From CAWGCA01 sp963820955 (lineage in GTDB: Bacteria > Pseudomonadota > Gammaproteobacteria > Chromatiales > Chromatiaceae), in assembly GCA_963820955.1 (NCBI GenBank), contig CAWGCA010000017.1, positions 1-21,032 on the forward strand: a stretch of DNA of 21,032 bases. Direction: 5' to 3'. Below are positions 1 through 8,249 of this stretch, in pieces (position 1 is the stretch's first letter; every line of letters begins with the position of its first letter). The notes below the pieces were generated by a model. It ran no database searches. It had not been told where the DNA came from and worked only from the letters and a program-made list of their open reading frames with translations. The translations under genes and the position numbers were made by a program.

Positions 1-25
1 GGTCGCGAAAGAATAACTTCCAATT

Positions 26-961
26 TTACGAGGGGCTGAGGGTGTAGTTCCACTTCGGGAGTTCTGCGCCCTTCTTGATCGGCAACTCGCTCATCAGCGA
101 CTTTGGTATCTTGATGCCTTTTTCGTATTGCTTTCGGACAAGATGCGCTCGCAAGCGCAATCCGGTCGTCGTGCGAGTTCTGCGGATATAATTGAGGATG
201 GTCTCATAGCTGTCCAAGGGGCGGCCTGCCCAGTTCTTGCTGATCTCACTAAACAGCCGATGCTCGATAGGATTCCACTTCGAGGCGCCTGATGGGTAGT
301 GAGCGACTGTGACATTAAGCCCATGGCGTTCGCAAAGCTTGCGATGTAAGCCGTATTTCCATGCTCGGCAGCTCGGTCCGTTGCTGCCGCCACAGTCAGC
401 CAGGATGGCGATTTGCTCGGCTTGCCCGTAGCGCCTTTGCCCTTCGTACCGCCACCACTTTTCGATGGAATCTACCGCGAATTCCGGTGTGTCGTAGGAG
501 GTACCGACGAACACCGTACCTTGATTGGCCTGCAAGTCATAGACCCCGTACGGGATAGCGATGCCCTCGGCCTGAGATCGGAAGTCGTGATCGTTGACCA
601 GCACAGGTTGGTGCTCCCAGGTTGCGCCGGTGTTCTTGAACTGTCCGACGAGCTCTTTCTTCTTGGTGTCCACGCTGATCAGTGGCAAGCCTTCGGCAGC
701 ACAACGTTCGCGCAACTCGGCGATACAGGAAAACTGCGCGTCGCGGTCCTCGGGAGAGACCCTGGAGAGCTTCTTGTGATTGACGCGCAACGAGTAGTCC
801 ATCTGCTTGAGCAGCTTGGCCACCGTTCTGTCGCTGACCTTGATGCCAAGCGCCTGCAACTGACCGGCAATCTTGGCCGTTGTCCTGTGGGTCCACTTCA
901 ATCCCGTCATTGGGTCGCCGGCTGTCTCGTGCTGCATCAGCTCTTTGATGCAGGCGATCAC
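26..961 (-). CDS. ISAzo13-type transposase, C-terminal catalytic ORF
   Basis: This ORF encodes the DDE catalytic part of an ISAzo13-family transposase, which cuts and joins the element's ends. It starts with family-typical text (GDPMTGLKWTHRTTAKIA, then SDRTVAKLLKQMDYSLRVN). The likely catalytic acids are the Asp in LISVDTKKKE, the Asp in ILADCGGSNG and the Glu in WNPIEHRLFSEI. The first methionine predicted by an ORF caller is a GTG at 959-961 with no ribosome-binding site, so it is probably translated only as a -1 frameshift fusion with the upstream ORF, entering at ACA CCG GAA. No internal stop or further frame change is visible, so the element could still be active if slippage occurs. Confidence 0.85.
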   Translation of the reverse strand: MIACIKELMQHETAGDPMTGLKWTHRTTAKIAGQLQALGIKVSDRTVAKLLKQMDYSLRVNHKKLSRVSPEDRDAQFSCIAELRERCAAEGLPLISVDTKKKELVGQFKNTGATWEHQPVLVNDHDFRSQAEGIAIPYGVYDLQANQGTVFVGTSYDTPEFAVDSIEKWWRYEGQRRYGQAEQIAILADCGGSNGPSCRAWKYGLHRKLCERHGLNVTVAHYPSGASKWNPIEHRLFSEISKNWAGRPLDSYETILNYIRRTRTTTGLRLRAHLVRKQYEKGIKIPKSLMSELPIKKGAELPKWNYTLSPS

Positions 962-1722
962 TTCCGGTGTTTTTTTTCCACCGGTTTGCGCCCGCCGCCG
1001 GTTGCGCGTACCCGTTCGACTTCGATGTCTTGCTCGAGCAACTCGCGCCTGCCTCGTGCAACGGTGCCGACATTGAGACCCAGCAACTCGGCAATGCGCG
1101 TGTCGCCGCCATGGCCGCTCTTCAGGGCTTCGAGTCCGGCATACAGACGTCGCTGTTTCTCATCGAGGACGCTGAAAAAGAGCACGACGGCCGCTCGTAG
1201 CTCATCAGGGAGAATAGCCGGCTCGGGCAAGGGACCGGCCACCCCCGGCTCGGCAAGAAGCATTCGGCGCGCCACGAGTTGTTGGCGTTTCCGGCCCGAG
1301 TCCGCTGCGCAGTATAGGAACCGCCCCGTCACCTCATGGCGAGACAATCGCCCCGCGTGAACGAGTTTTCGGAGTGCGTCCTTGGTTACTACATGGAGTA
1401 GATTATCGAGCTCGTCGACGAAGTAGCCTATCTCGCCGGCTTCTATGAACGCGATAATCGTCTCGAGTAGCGTCCCGCAGACCGAAAACCAAACCTCACG
1501 GTAGGACCACAGACCCTGCTCATCGAACTCGGCGACGTCATTGAGTGTGTAATACCGGCCACAGTGGGAGTAGCTCGTGAGGCACGATAGTTCCCTCAGT
1601 TTTCGGAAAGCGGTCCGCCGCGCATCGGTGCCGAGCACCGCCATCAATTCCGGCAAGGTAGCAATTTTTTGCTTGCGCAGCAGCGCAGCGGCGGCATCGG
1701 GGGCAAATTGAGTCGGCCTCAT
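958..1722 (-). CDS. ISAzo13-type transposase, N-terminal ORF (winged-helix/HTH part)
   Basis: This 254-aa ORF is the first half of the transposase. Its last ~70 residues match the DNA-binding start of ISAzo13/Rhodopirellula-type transposases: a helix-turn-helix with LGLNVGTVARGRRELLE, then GGGRKPVEKK. The ~180 residues before that look like an additional winged-helix region and make the protein longer than usual for the family. The zero frame ends in HRK-stop just after eight consecutive A on the coding strand (plus-strand T at 970-977). A -1 slip on A-AAA-AAA would give EKK-TPEVIACIKE and join it to the catalytic ORF, for about 565 aa in all. The ATG at 1720-1722 lies inside an inverted repeat. 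The family call is secure; whether the frameshift is programmed or a mutation is not shown. Confidence 0.8.
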   Translation of the reverse strand: MRPTQFAPDAAAALLRKQKIATLPELMAVLGTDARRTAFRKLRELSCLTSYSHCGRYYTLNDVAEFDEQGLWSYREVWFSVCGTLLETIIAFIEAGEIGYFVDELDNLLHVVTKDALRKLVHAGRLSRHEVTGRFLYCAADSGRKRQQLVARRMLLAEPGVAGPLPEPAILPDELRAAVVLFFSVLDEKQRRLYAGLEALKSGHGGDTRIAELLGLNVGTVARGRRELLEQDIEVERVRATGGGRKPVEKKHRK

Positions 1723-1764
1723 TATGGCATCTTGACGATTCTAAAAGCGTCAATGTGCCATAAT
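1721..1764. promoter_or_regulatory. Inverted repeat overlapping the transposase start codon (possible operator)
   Basis: ATTATGGCATCTTGACG at 1721-1737 is matched by the reverse complement of 1748-1764, with 15 of 17 positions identical and a 10-nt spacer. The left arm covers the transposase ATG. The symmetry fits binding by a dimeric protein, such as the transposase's own winged-helix domain repressing its gene. An RNA hairpin masking the start codon is an alternative. The role is inferred. Confidence 0.45.
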
Positions 1765-1921
1765 AACAGTTATGTGTCAATCGTGTGAATTTGCGGAAAA
1801 TACTCGAATTCACCGAAAAAACGTCAGCCGCAGCTATAGGATGTATGACCGCGTCTAGGCACAATAGCGATCAATTCACTGGTGTTAATGTTTCGTCGCC
1901 CCTTATTACCTTGACGGGGTA

Positions 1922-2239
1922 CTAGCCTCCACGGTCATCGTTATCTGATGCCGGGAACGGCAAACGCCGATTGGGATGGTCGAGCGGCATATCAAGATAC
2001 GCCTTGCGGGTCGCGTCCGTTGCAAAATAGATGGTTAGCTTGCCATCGGCCAGGGATGGATGATTCAAGACATCTGCAATATCCTCGCCGGTCATGGGAT
2101 CTATGGTGTTGATGAGAGACTCCGGTTCGTGCAATCGATGGCTTTGAGTCTGATCGCGAGGCAGAAAATTGGAAGCGACCAAATCAATTTTATCGAATCT
2201 CTTGGTAGCTTTTGTCTGAAAAAGTGGTAATGATGACAT
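1922..2239 (-). CDS. Small hypothetical protein, 105 aa
   Basis: I do not recognise a family. The ATG at 2239 is chosen because GGAG lies about 7 nt upstream (GGAGATAACCATG); the longer in-frame extension to 2446 has basic, low-complexity text and looks untranslated. The product starts MSSLPLFQTK and has a mid-section with SLINTIDPMTGEDIADVLNH and TIYFATDATRKAYLDMPLDH. There is no signal peptide or membrane segment, so it is probably a small cytoplasmic protein. It diverges from fumC, with about 250 bp between the starts, so the two may share a control region. Confidence 0.6.
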   Translation of the reverse strand: MSSLPLFQTKATKRFDKIDLVASNFLPRDQTQSHRLHEPESLINTIDPMTGEDIADVLNHPSLADGKLTIYFATDATRKAYLDMPLDHPNRRLPFPASDNDDRGG

Positions 2240-2456
2240 GGTTATCTCCAGTGACTCATCAACGCCGCTTGTCAAGCTGCGCGTTGTGCGCCGCTTCCTG
2301 CGGAAACTCCACCCAGTTCGTTTAAAGGATTCCGAATTCCGGAAGGGGTGTGGTGATGGTTGTTTATAACTTAGTCGTTTACTAGGAAAATAGCCAATCA
2401 CTTTAATTGATAAGATGGATGCGAGTTGGTGTCTAACTAGATACATAGTGACTGCG

Positions 2457-2471
2457 GCGCATTGTATGCGC
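2457..2471. promoter_or_regulatory. Perfect 6-3-6 palindrome upstream of fumC
   Basis: GCGCAT-TGT-ATGCGC lies 15 nt before the fumC start and just ahead of its AAGGA ribosome-binding site. It could be a 5'-UTR hairpin or a protein site. No convincing -35/-10 pair was identified in the 2240-2486 intergenic region. Confidence 0.25.
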
Positions 2472-2486
2472 GGCTAAGGATGTGAT

Positions 2487-3899
2487 ATGTCCAGCAAACT
2501 AAGAGCGGAAAAGGACGCATTGGGTGAGGTTATGGTTCCCAGCGACCGTTTATGGGGCGCGCAGACCCAGAGATGTCTGGAATACTTCAAGATCGGATCA
2601 GAGCGGATGCCGGAAGCAGTTATTAGGTCGCTTGCACTGGTGAAAAAAGCCGCTGCTCAAGCCAATGAATCTCTGGAGGTTATATCCCCGGAAATCTCAA
2701 TTCAGATACAGAAAGCTGCCGACATGATCATTCGCGCCGAATATCGCGATGAGTTTCCGCTTACTCCATGGCAGACCGGCTCTGGTACCCACACCAACAT
2801 GAACATGAATGAGGTGATCGCCAATATCGCCAATCGGAACCTGGACTATCCGTTAGGAGGCAAAAACCCCATTCACCCCAACGATCACGTCAATCTGAGT
2901 CAGTCTTCAAACGATGCTTTCCCAACGGCCATGCATGTCTCATACGCACAGGAGACTACCGCGAGTCTGCTTCCCCGGCTCGACGCACTTGCCAAAGAAC
3001 TGCGGAACAAAGGCCAAGCCTTCGTGGAATTACTGAAAATGGGCAGGACCCATATGCAAGATGCAACGCCTTTGAGCGTTAGTGACGAGATCGGTGCTTG
3101 GGCTACGCAAATCGAACAGGCGAGAGACCGTTTAGAATCTGGTCTGCAGGAGATATACCCCGTTGCCCAAGGGGGAACGGCCGTGGGAACGGGACTCAAT
3201 GCGCCAGAGGGATTCGATAGCCTGTTCTGCGAGAAACTCGCGGCATTGACAGGCTTGCCCTTCCGTACATCGAATGACAAATTTGCCGCCTTGGCAGCCC
3301 ATGATGGTCTGGTGGCAGCATCAGGGGATTTGAATCGGCTGGCCGTTGCGCTGTTCAAAATAAGCGCTGATGTCAAGCTACTAGCATCCGGTCCCAGGGG
3401 AGGGCTGGGCGAGTTGATACTTCCTGCGAACGAACCGGGATCATCAATCATGCCAGGCAAAGTCAACCCGACCCAGGCAGAGGCCCTGGCCATGGTGTGC
3501 TGCCAGGTAATGGGAAACCATCATGCGATCAGCATGGCTGGTAGCCAGGGGCAACTCCAGCTCAATGTCTTCAAACCCGTTATCATCGTGAATTTGCTCA
3601 ATTCTGTTCAGCTACTAGGTGATGTATGTGACAGTTTTCGAATGCATTGTGTAAAAGGGCTAGACCTGGATCGAGACCGCCTTGCCGATCTGGAGAAAAA
3701 GTCTCTGATGCTGGTTACAGCCCTGGTGCCTGCGATTGGTTACGAAAAAGCTGCAAAGATCGCCCACACCGCTCACGCGGATCGCACCACCTTGAAACAA
3801 GCGGCCTTGAAACTTGGATTTGTGAGGACCGAAGAATTCGACCGGTTGGTGAACCCTCGCTCCATGCAAAAGCCCTTTTCGGTGAAAAACCAGAGGTAG
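2487..3899 (+). CDS. fumC: Class II fumarate hydratase
   Basis: The enzyme interconverts fumarate and L-malate in the cytoplasm without an iron-sulfur cluster. The 470-aa length is normal for the aspartase/fumarase superfamily. Visible family motifs are TGSGTHTNMNMNEV (about 97-110), HPNDHVNLSQSSND (130-143), GRTHMQDATP with the conserved His189, and the signature GSSIMPGKVNPTQ (318-330), which holds the mobile serine loop, Lys325 and Asn327. The ATG at 2487 has AAGGA about 7 nt upstream. The reading frame is intact, in contrast to the aconitase remnant starting 5 nt after its stop, with which it was probably co-transcribed. A second, unrelated class I fumarase lies near the right end of the window, so FumC may be the iron-independent backup enzyme. 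Confidence 0.96.
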   Translation: MSSKLRAEKDALGEVMVPSDRLWGAQTQRCLEYFKIGSERMPEAVIRSLALVKKAAAQANESLEVISPEISIQIQKAADMIIRAEYRDEFPLTPWQTGSGTHTNMNMNEVIANIANRNLDYPLGGKNPIHPNDHVNLSQSSNDAFPTAMHVSYAQETTASLLPRLDALAKELRNKGQAFVELLKMGRTHMQDATPLSVSDEIGAWATQIEQARDRLESGLQEIYPVAQGGTAVGTGLNAPEGFDSLFCEKLAALTGLPFRTSNDKFAALAAHDGLVAASGDLNRLAVALFKISADVKLLASGPRGGLGELILPANEPGSSIMPGKVNPTQAEALAMVCCQVMGNHHAISMAGSQGQLQLNVFKPVIIVNLLNSVQLLGDVCDSFRMHCVKGLDLDRDRLADLEKKSLMLVTALVPAIGYEKAAKIAHTAHADRTTLKQAALKLGFVRTEEFDRLVNPRSMQKPFSVKNQR

Positions 3900-3904
3900 C
3901 TGAG

Positions 3905-5705
3905 ATGTCCAATTCAGTCGCTACATTGCAAACCAAACGCGCCCTAAAACAGTATGGGATCTCCTGCGAATATTTCAGCCTTGTCGAAGCAGCGGTCACG
4001 AGATCGCGTTCCGGCCGGCGTGTGTACTGATGCAGGATTTCACCGGCGTGCCTGCGATCGCAGACGTGGCCGCCATTGCCAACATGGCGCCGGAATACGG
4101 TGCCACCTGTGGCATCTTCCCAATCGATGCAGAGACTCTCAGGTATCTTAACTTCACCAATCGCAACGGTGCTTTGGTCGAACAATATGCCAGGGCCAAT
4201 ATGCTCTGGCACGATGACCACAACCCCAATCCGATTTTCTCCACTGAGATTGAGTTGGACCTGTCGAGCGTTGAGTCATCACTCGCTGGACCGAAACATC
4301 CACAGGATCGGGTTGCACTGTCGGCTGCCAAGGCATCATGGAACAGATCCTCGACGAGCATGCCTCGACCAAAGACCGATCAGTACCTGTTGCCGCACAG
4401 GACCATAGCCTGCGAGAAGGGGACCTGGTCATCGCCGCCATTACCTCGTGTACCAATTCCTCCAATCCCGATGCATTAATGGCCGCCGGTTTGTTGGCAC
4501 AGAATGCACGGCGAAAGGGGTTGCAGACGATGCGTTGGGTCAAGACTTCGCTTGCGCCGGGCTCGAAAGTGGTGGTCGACTATCTCGAAGCAGCCGGGCA
4601 GCAGACTCACCTCGATGCACTGGGATTCACTATTACGGAGTTTGGTTGTACTACCTGTATCGGTAATTTCGGTCCGCTGAATCCGGAGATCGCCGCTGCT
4701 GTCGACGACAACAAGATGATGGTTGTTGCTGTGCTTTCGAAAAACCGAGGTTTCGAAGGCCGCATCTCACCGCATTTTTAAGCCAGCTATTTAGCTGCTC
4801 CCGCTCTGGTGGTGGCCTATGCACTGGCCGGCACCGTGCAGATCGATTTTGTATCCGATTCAATCGGAACAGACGAGGAGTACGCTCCGGTTTATCTGAA
4901 AGACACCTGGCTATCGAATATCGAGGTTTCCGCTATAGTTCAGGATACAGTCAAGACGGAAATCTTCGCGCAGCGCTACCAGGAAGTATTCAATGGCCCC
5001 CTCCTGCGCGGCAGAACATTGAGATAACCCTGGGAAAGACCTGTCAATGGTATGAACACTCCACCTACGTTCGGCAACCGCCTTTGTTCGAGAGTCTTTC
5101 GCGTGAGCCACGGATGATCGACGATATTCGACAGGCCAGGGCTCTGGGTATCTTCGGGGACAGCTTGACCACGGACCACATTTCCCCTGCTGGGTCTATC
5201 AAACAGGATTCCCCGGTCGGTGTCTACCTGAGGTCCAAGGGTCTCGAAGTGGCGGATTTCAACAGCTACGGGGCCGGCAGAGGTAATCACGAATTCATGA
5301 CGCGGGGAACCTTTGCTAACTCCTTATCCGCAATCTGATGTTAACGGACCTGCAAGGCGGCTTCACCTGTCACCATCCGACCGGTTCGGTGTTGAGTATC
5401 TATGATGCGGCGATGCGGTAACTGGCCGACGGTGTGCCTCTGATTGTCATTGGCGGTCGTGAATACGGTATCGGGTCGTCGCGGGACTAGGCAGCCAAAA
5501 GGGCCTCTGTTGCTGGGCGTCAGGGCCGTAATCACCGAGAGTTTTGAACGCATACACCGTACCAATATCGTCTGTATGGGTATTCTTGCATTGCAGTTCG
5601 AAGACGGAGTTCCAGCGCAATTCCTTCAACTGACAGGCGAAGAAATATTCGCAATTAATGGCGTCGCGAAGCTATACAAGGCCCGACAAAGCTGTGAGTT
5701 ACCGA
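3905..5705 (+). pseudogene. acnA: Decayed aconitate hydratase A
   Basis: The remains of an AcnA-type aconitase, which isomerises citrate to isocitrate, read in order through several frames: N-terminus MSNSVATLQTKRALKQYG; RPACVLMQDFTGVPA near 4010; ANMAPEYGATCGIFP at 4078; cluster-ligand motifs CTNSSNP near 4450 and CTTCIGN near 4650; DSLTTDHISPAGS near 5160; GIGSSRD near 5470; and LLLGVRAVITESFERIH near 5510. Damage includes in-frame stops (TAA at 4779-4781, TAA at 5419-5421, TAG at 5488-5490 where the family has Trp), frameshifts near 4000, 4335, 5030, 5340 and 5495, a loss of about 40-50 codons before LMQDFTG, and a loss of about 220 codons between DVAAI and ANMAPEYG. The extreme C-terminus is unrecognisable. 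A functional product is not credible. An aconitase elsewhere (probably AcnB) must serve the cycle. Confidence 0.93.
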
Positions 5706-5838
5706 GCTTCCCGCATGGCCCACTAGGCGAACCAGTTAACAAGGAGGGGGTCTCTGTTGGTGTTAACGAACCCGGAATTCTTCAGTTTTCCGGAAAATTG
5801 CGTCCCACTTAGAGCGCATCGATAGTGATGCCCCGTCG

Positions 5839-7152
5839 TTAAGGGTCTTGCGGCAGCTTCCTTTTCCAATAGAGGTGCATGATAGGCCGTACAGAGATGC
5901 CGTGGAGCAGGATGGAAATGGTCACTGTTGCTAGCGTGATGGAGACGATCTGTTCAGCCAGGGGGTCGGGCAGGCCATGATTAACGGCATACATCAAATA
6001 GTAGATCGAACTGATACCGCGGATGCCGAACCAAGCCATTATCAAGCGCTGATCCCGTGAGATCGGCGCACCTAGCAGGCCTAGCCATACCGACGTGGGG
6101 CGGATCACCAGAAACAGCACCGCCAGCACTCCTAATGCGCTGGCGGGAAGATGGACAAATGGTAGCAGCGCTCCTACCAGCAGCACCACGGCCAATTCGC
6201 AGACCCTCTCCATCTGTTCGTTGAAGCCCTACACTGCCTGCATCATAAAGGCGCTGGCGTGATCGGCATGGATGGCATGAGCGATGGGCTCGTTATCGGC
6301 CTGACCTTGTCGAGGTTCGGCGGTGAATATATGAATTCTCCCGGATTGCTCCTTCACCCGTTGCAGCGCTAGGCCCGCGGCGAATACGGCTAGAAAACCA
6401 TAGGCCTGGGCAAGCACGGAGACCCCGTAGGCGAGGGCGATGAGCCCCAGGGCCAGAAATTCGTCCAGCCCGACGGACTCCTGGTGACGGGTCCTCAGAT
6501 AGACCACCAGCTTGCCGATCAATGCACCGAGGATTCCACCAATCAGCAGGCCACCGGTGGTAGCCCAGACCACGTCCATCGCCAGCCAACGCCAACCCCC
6601 GGTTCCAAGGTTGTGTAGGCCCAGCAAACCCAAACCCAGCATCACAAAGGGAAATGCAGTACCGTCGTTGAGTCCACCCTCACCGGTCAGACTGAAGCGC
6701 AGGCGGTCGCGATCGCTCGAGGATTCGACCTGGACGGCCGAGGCCAGCACCGGGTCGGTGGGCGCGAGAATTGCGCCTAGCAGAACCGCCGCGCCCAGTG
6801 GAAGGTCCAGTAGCAGCGTGCCAGTCAGTGCGATCAGCGCAACAGTGATTGTCATCGAGATAAAGGCAAGGCGTAGCGGTAACAGCCAGTGCCGGTTCGA
6901 CAGAGGCAGACCCAGCTTCAGGCCGACTGAAAATAGAGAGATCAGCACCGCTACCTCGGTCGCCCGTTCCAGGAAAGCAGCGTGGTTCAGGGGGTTGAGC
7001 GCCAAGATTCCCCAGCCGGCTGGGCCCAGGATGAATCCGGCCATCAAATAAAGTATGGCGGTACTCAGGGGTAACCTTTTCAGCAGCGTACCTGACAACA
7101 CCATGGCGATCAGTAACACACCGAGGATAATGGCCCAGGTCGCAAAGGTCAT
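5839..7152 (-). pseudogene. CPA1 (NhaP-type) Na+/H+ antiporter interrupted by one amber codon
   Basis: The sequence encodes an inner-membrane cation/proton antiporter with about twelve hydrophobic segments. Family marks are GAILAPTDPVLASAV (Asp133 in the TDP motif), TGEGGLNDGTAFPFVML (Asn162-Asp163), GFLAVFAAGLALQR, and in the last third WFGIRGISSIYYLMYAV. ATG at 7152 starts a 307-codon stretch ending at TAG (plus 6229-6231). The same frame then continues as GFNEQMERVCELAVVLLVGALL to a stop at 5839, making about 437 codons in total. Relatives have a hydrophobic residue, often Leu, at the stop position, so TTG to TAG is the simplest origin. The rest is intact, so the lesion is recent, a sequencing error, or suppressed. 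Without readthrough the product lacks the last ~130 residues, including the conserved WFGIRG helix, and is probably inactive. Confidence 0.88.
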
Positions 7153-7438
7153 GGCTGGTGTACCTTAAGGTTTCAGTTGCTGAAGGCCATCAGGTTTCTG
7201 GGTTCTTGATTTCTTACCCACAATAATAATGTCCTTTGAATAGTGGAAGCAAAACTGCCATTACCGGTATGTAAGTTTTGTGGTGTAAGTATCCGTCTAC
7301 AGTCCTGGTCAGGTCGTTAAAGAGATTTAGCTCAATGCCGTTTTGAAAATTCGAATAACCACGCTGCACTAACGTGTTGAGTCGCATCAGGACAGTGACA
7401 AGGAAGGACAGGCAAAGCTTTGGGCTGTGGCCGAATAT
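7153..7438. other. Intergenic stretch ending at the IS1595-type element; possible truncated ORF
   Basis: No clear gene. On the minus strand a frame is open from the transposon end to 7214. Its last ~57 codons (from an ATG at 7387, no Shine-Dalgarno) look moderately protein-like (MRLNTLVQRGYSNFQNG) and end in a hydrophobic stretch. It may be the 3' remnant of a gene cut by the transposon. I do not recognise it. Confidence 0.25.
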
Positions 7439-7464
7439 TCCGGAATTATGTAGCAACTGCACAT
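7439..7464 (+). repeat. Left terminal inverted repeat of the IS1595-type element
   Basis: Starts TCCGGAATTATGTAGCAAC and pairs with 9374-9399 over 26 bp with one mismatch (T against C at the 20th position). Confidence 0.85.
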
Positions 7465-7522
7465 GATTCCGGGCGGTACAGCAGTCACAATCCCGGGCAC
7501 GAAAACAGCACGGGGCATTTCC

Positions 7523-8239
7523 ATGGCAGAATCACATGTTGTGACCGGCTTGGTGGCCAAGCGTAAGCGTGTCTTCGATCTCGTGATGCGAAACAGGACT
7601 TCCAAGTCCCTCTTTCGCACTCGATCTTCGACGGCCTTTATTGCCCCGGCCGCCCTGCGTCCGTGCCGCTTCGCCACACCATCGCAAGCTCGGTGCTGGC
7701 TACGCAGCACTTCCGCAAACGGCTGGACGCCGCGTTCGGATGCGATCTTTGTTTCCCCTTTGGCGCGCAAGCGCACGTCGGGTAAACAGTCTCGCCTCGC
7801 GGCTACCGGGGACTACGCGCTTTCGCTTCGCTCTCCATGGCGCGCAGCGGGGGCAGTTGGCGGGGCGGATCGAACAGTGTCGCCGGGAACTGGAGCGGTT
7901 GGTGGCAGACGTGGGCCACCTGGATGGATCGATCAAACTGTTCGCGCCGGACTACAAGCTTGAGGGTATCCGTGCAAAGGTCCCTCGCCAGCGCAATCAG
8001 TTTTTTCGCCAGGGGGAATGCCAACGCCTAGTCCTGGAGATCTTCCGGGATGCCGAAAACCCCTGTCCACACGCCAAATGGCCGAGGCCTTGGTGAATCG
8101 TAAGGGACTGGAGGCGACCCCGGCGATGATTGAGCAGATGCGCAAGAATGTCTGGAACATAGTGAGGCGGCTCGCCGGCAACGGCGTGATTCGGGACGCA
8201 GGAACGGAGGGGGGCGCTAAGACCTGGAAAGCGTGTTGA
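7523..8239 (+). pseudogene. Passenger gene of the IS1595-type element, interrupted and frameshifted
   Basis: Three segments in different frames form one small protein. MAESHVVTGLVAKR is at 7523-7564. GQLAGRIEQCRRELERLVAD, through IKLFAPDYKLEGI and FFRQGECQRLVLEIFRDAENP, runs from about 7851 to 8060. STRQMAEALVNRKGLEATPA to GGAKTWKAC ends at the stop at 8237-8239. Joined, they give a ~145-aa protein with a predicted coiled coil (about 14-45) followed by a winged-helix-like half with the pattern GE.QR..L. I recall similar small proteins as uncharacterised; a DNA-binding or regulatory role is a guess. The damage is an insert of about 284 bp near 7565-7848 and a one-base deletion in the C run near 8060. 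Transcription would converge on the transposase gene. Confidence 0.65.
7565..7848. other. Unidentified ~284-bp insert within the passenger gene
   Basis: The passenger reading frame breaks after AAG CGT and resumes at a GCG CAG CGG GGG CAG context, with AGCG present at both junctions. The insert is GC-rich. Its minus strand stays open as part of a longer frame containing AEVLRSQHRACDGVAK and IKAVEDRVRKRDLEVLFR, which looks more protein-like than the plus strand, but I do not recognise it. No inverted terminal repeats were seen. Confidence 0.4.
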
Positions 8240-8249
8240 TGCTCGGGGC

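Larger units (their letters stand above)
1..1814 (-). mobile_element. ISAzo13-family insertion sequence (left end at or beyond the window edge)
   Basis: The element carries a two-ORF transposase reading right to left. Its outer ends are uncertain. Reading inward, the left edge (positions 1-32) and the reverse complement of 1782-1814 share a gapped similarity: both start GGT, then GA.TA, TTCC, AATT and AC. This would suit imperfect terminal inverted repeats and would put the right end near 1814. The similarity is weak and the left end may lie outside the window. No target-site duplication can be tested. Confidence 0.5.

Noticed and set aside
413..1360. Long plus-strand open frame of 315 codons
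   Set aside because: It lies antisense to the ISAzo13 transposase, spans both of its ORFs, and has Arg/Ser-rich shadow-like composition and no family resemblance.
2900..3493. Minus-strand open frame of 197 codons
   Set aside because: It is entirely antisense to conserved fumC sequence and Ser-rich, typical of a shadow frame.
5488..6231. Idea that TAG is recoded as an amino acid (TAG in the acnA remnant and in the antiporter)
   Set aside because: The acnA remnant also has TAA stops, frameshifts and deletions, and relatives have ordinary residues at both TAG positions, so mutation explains both.
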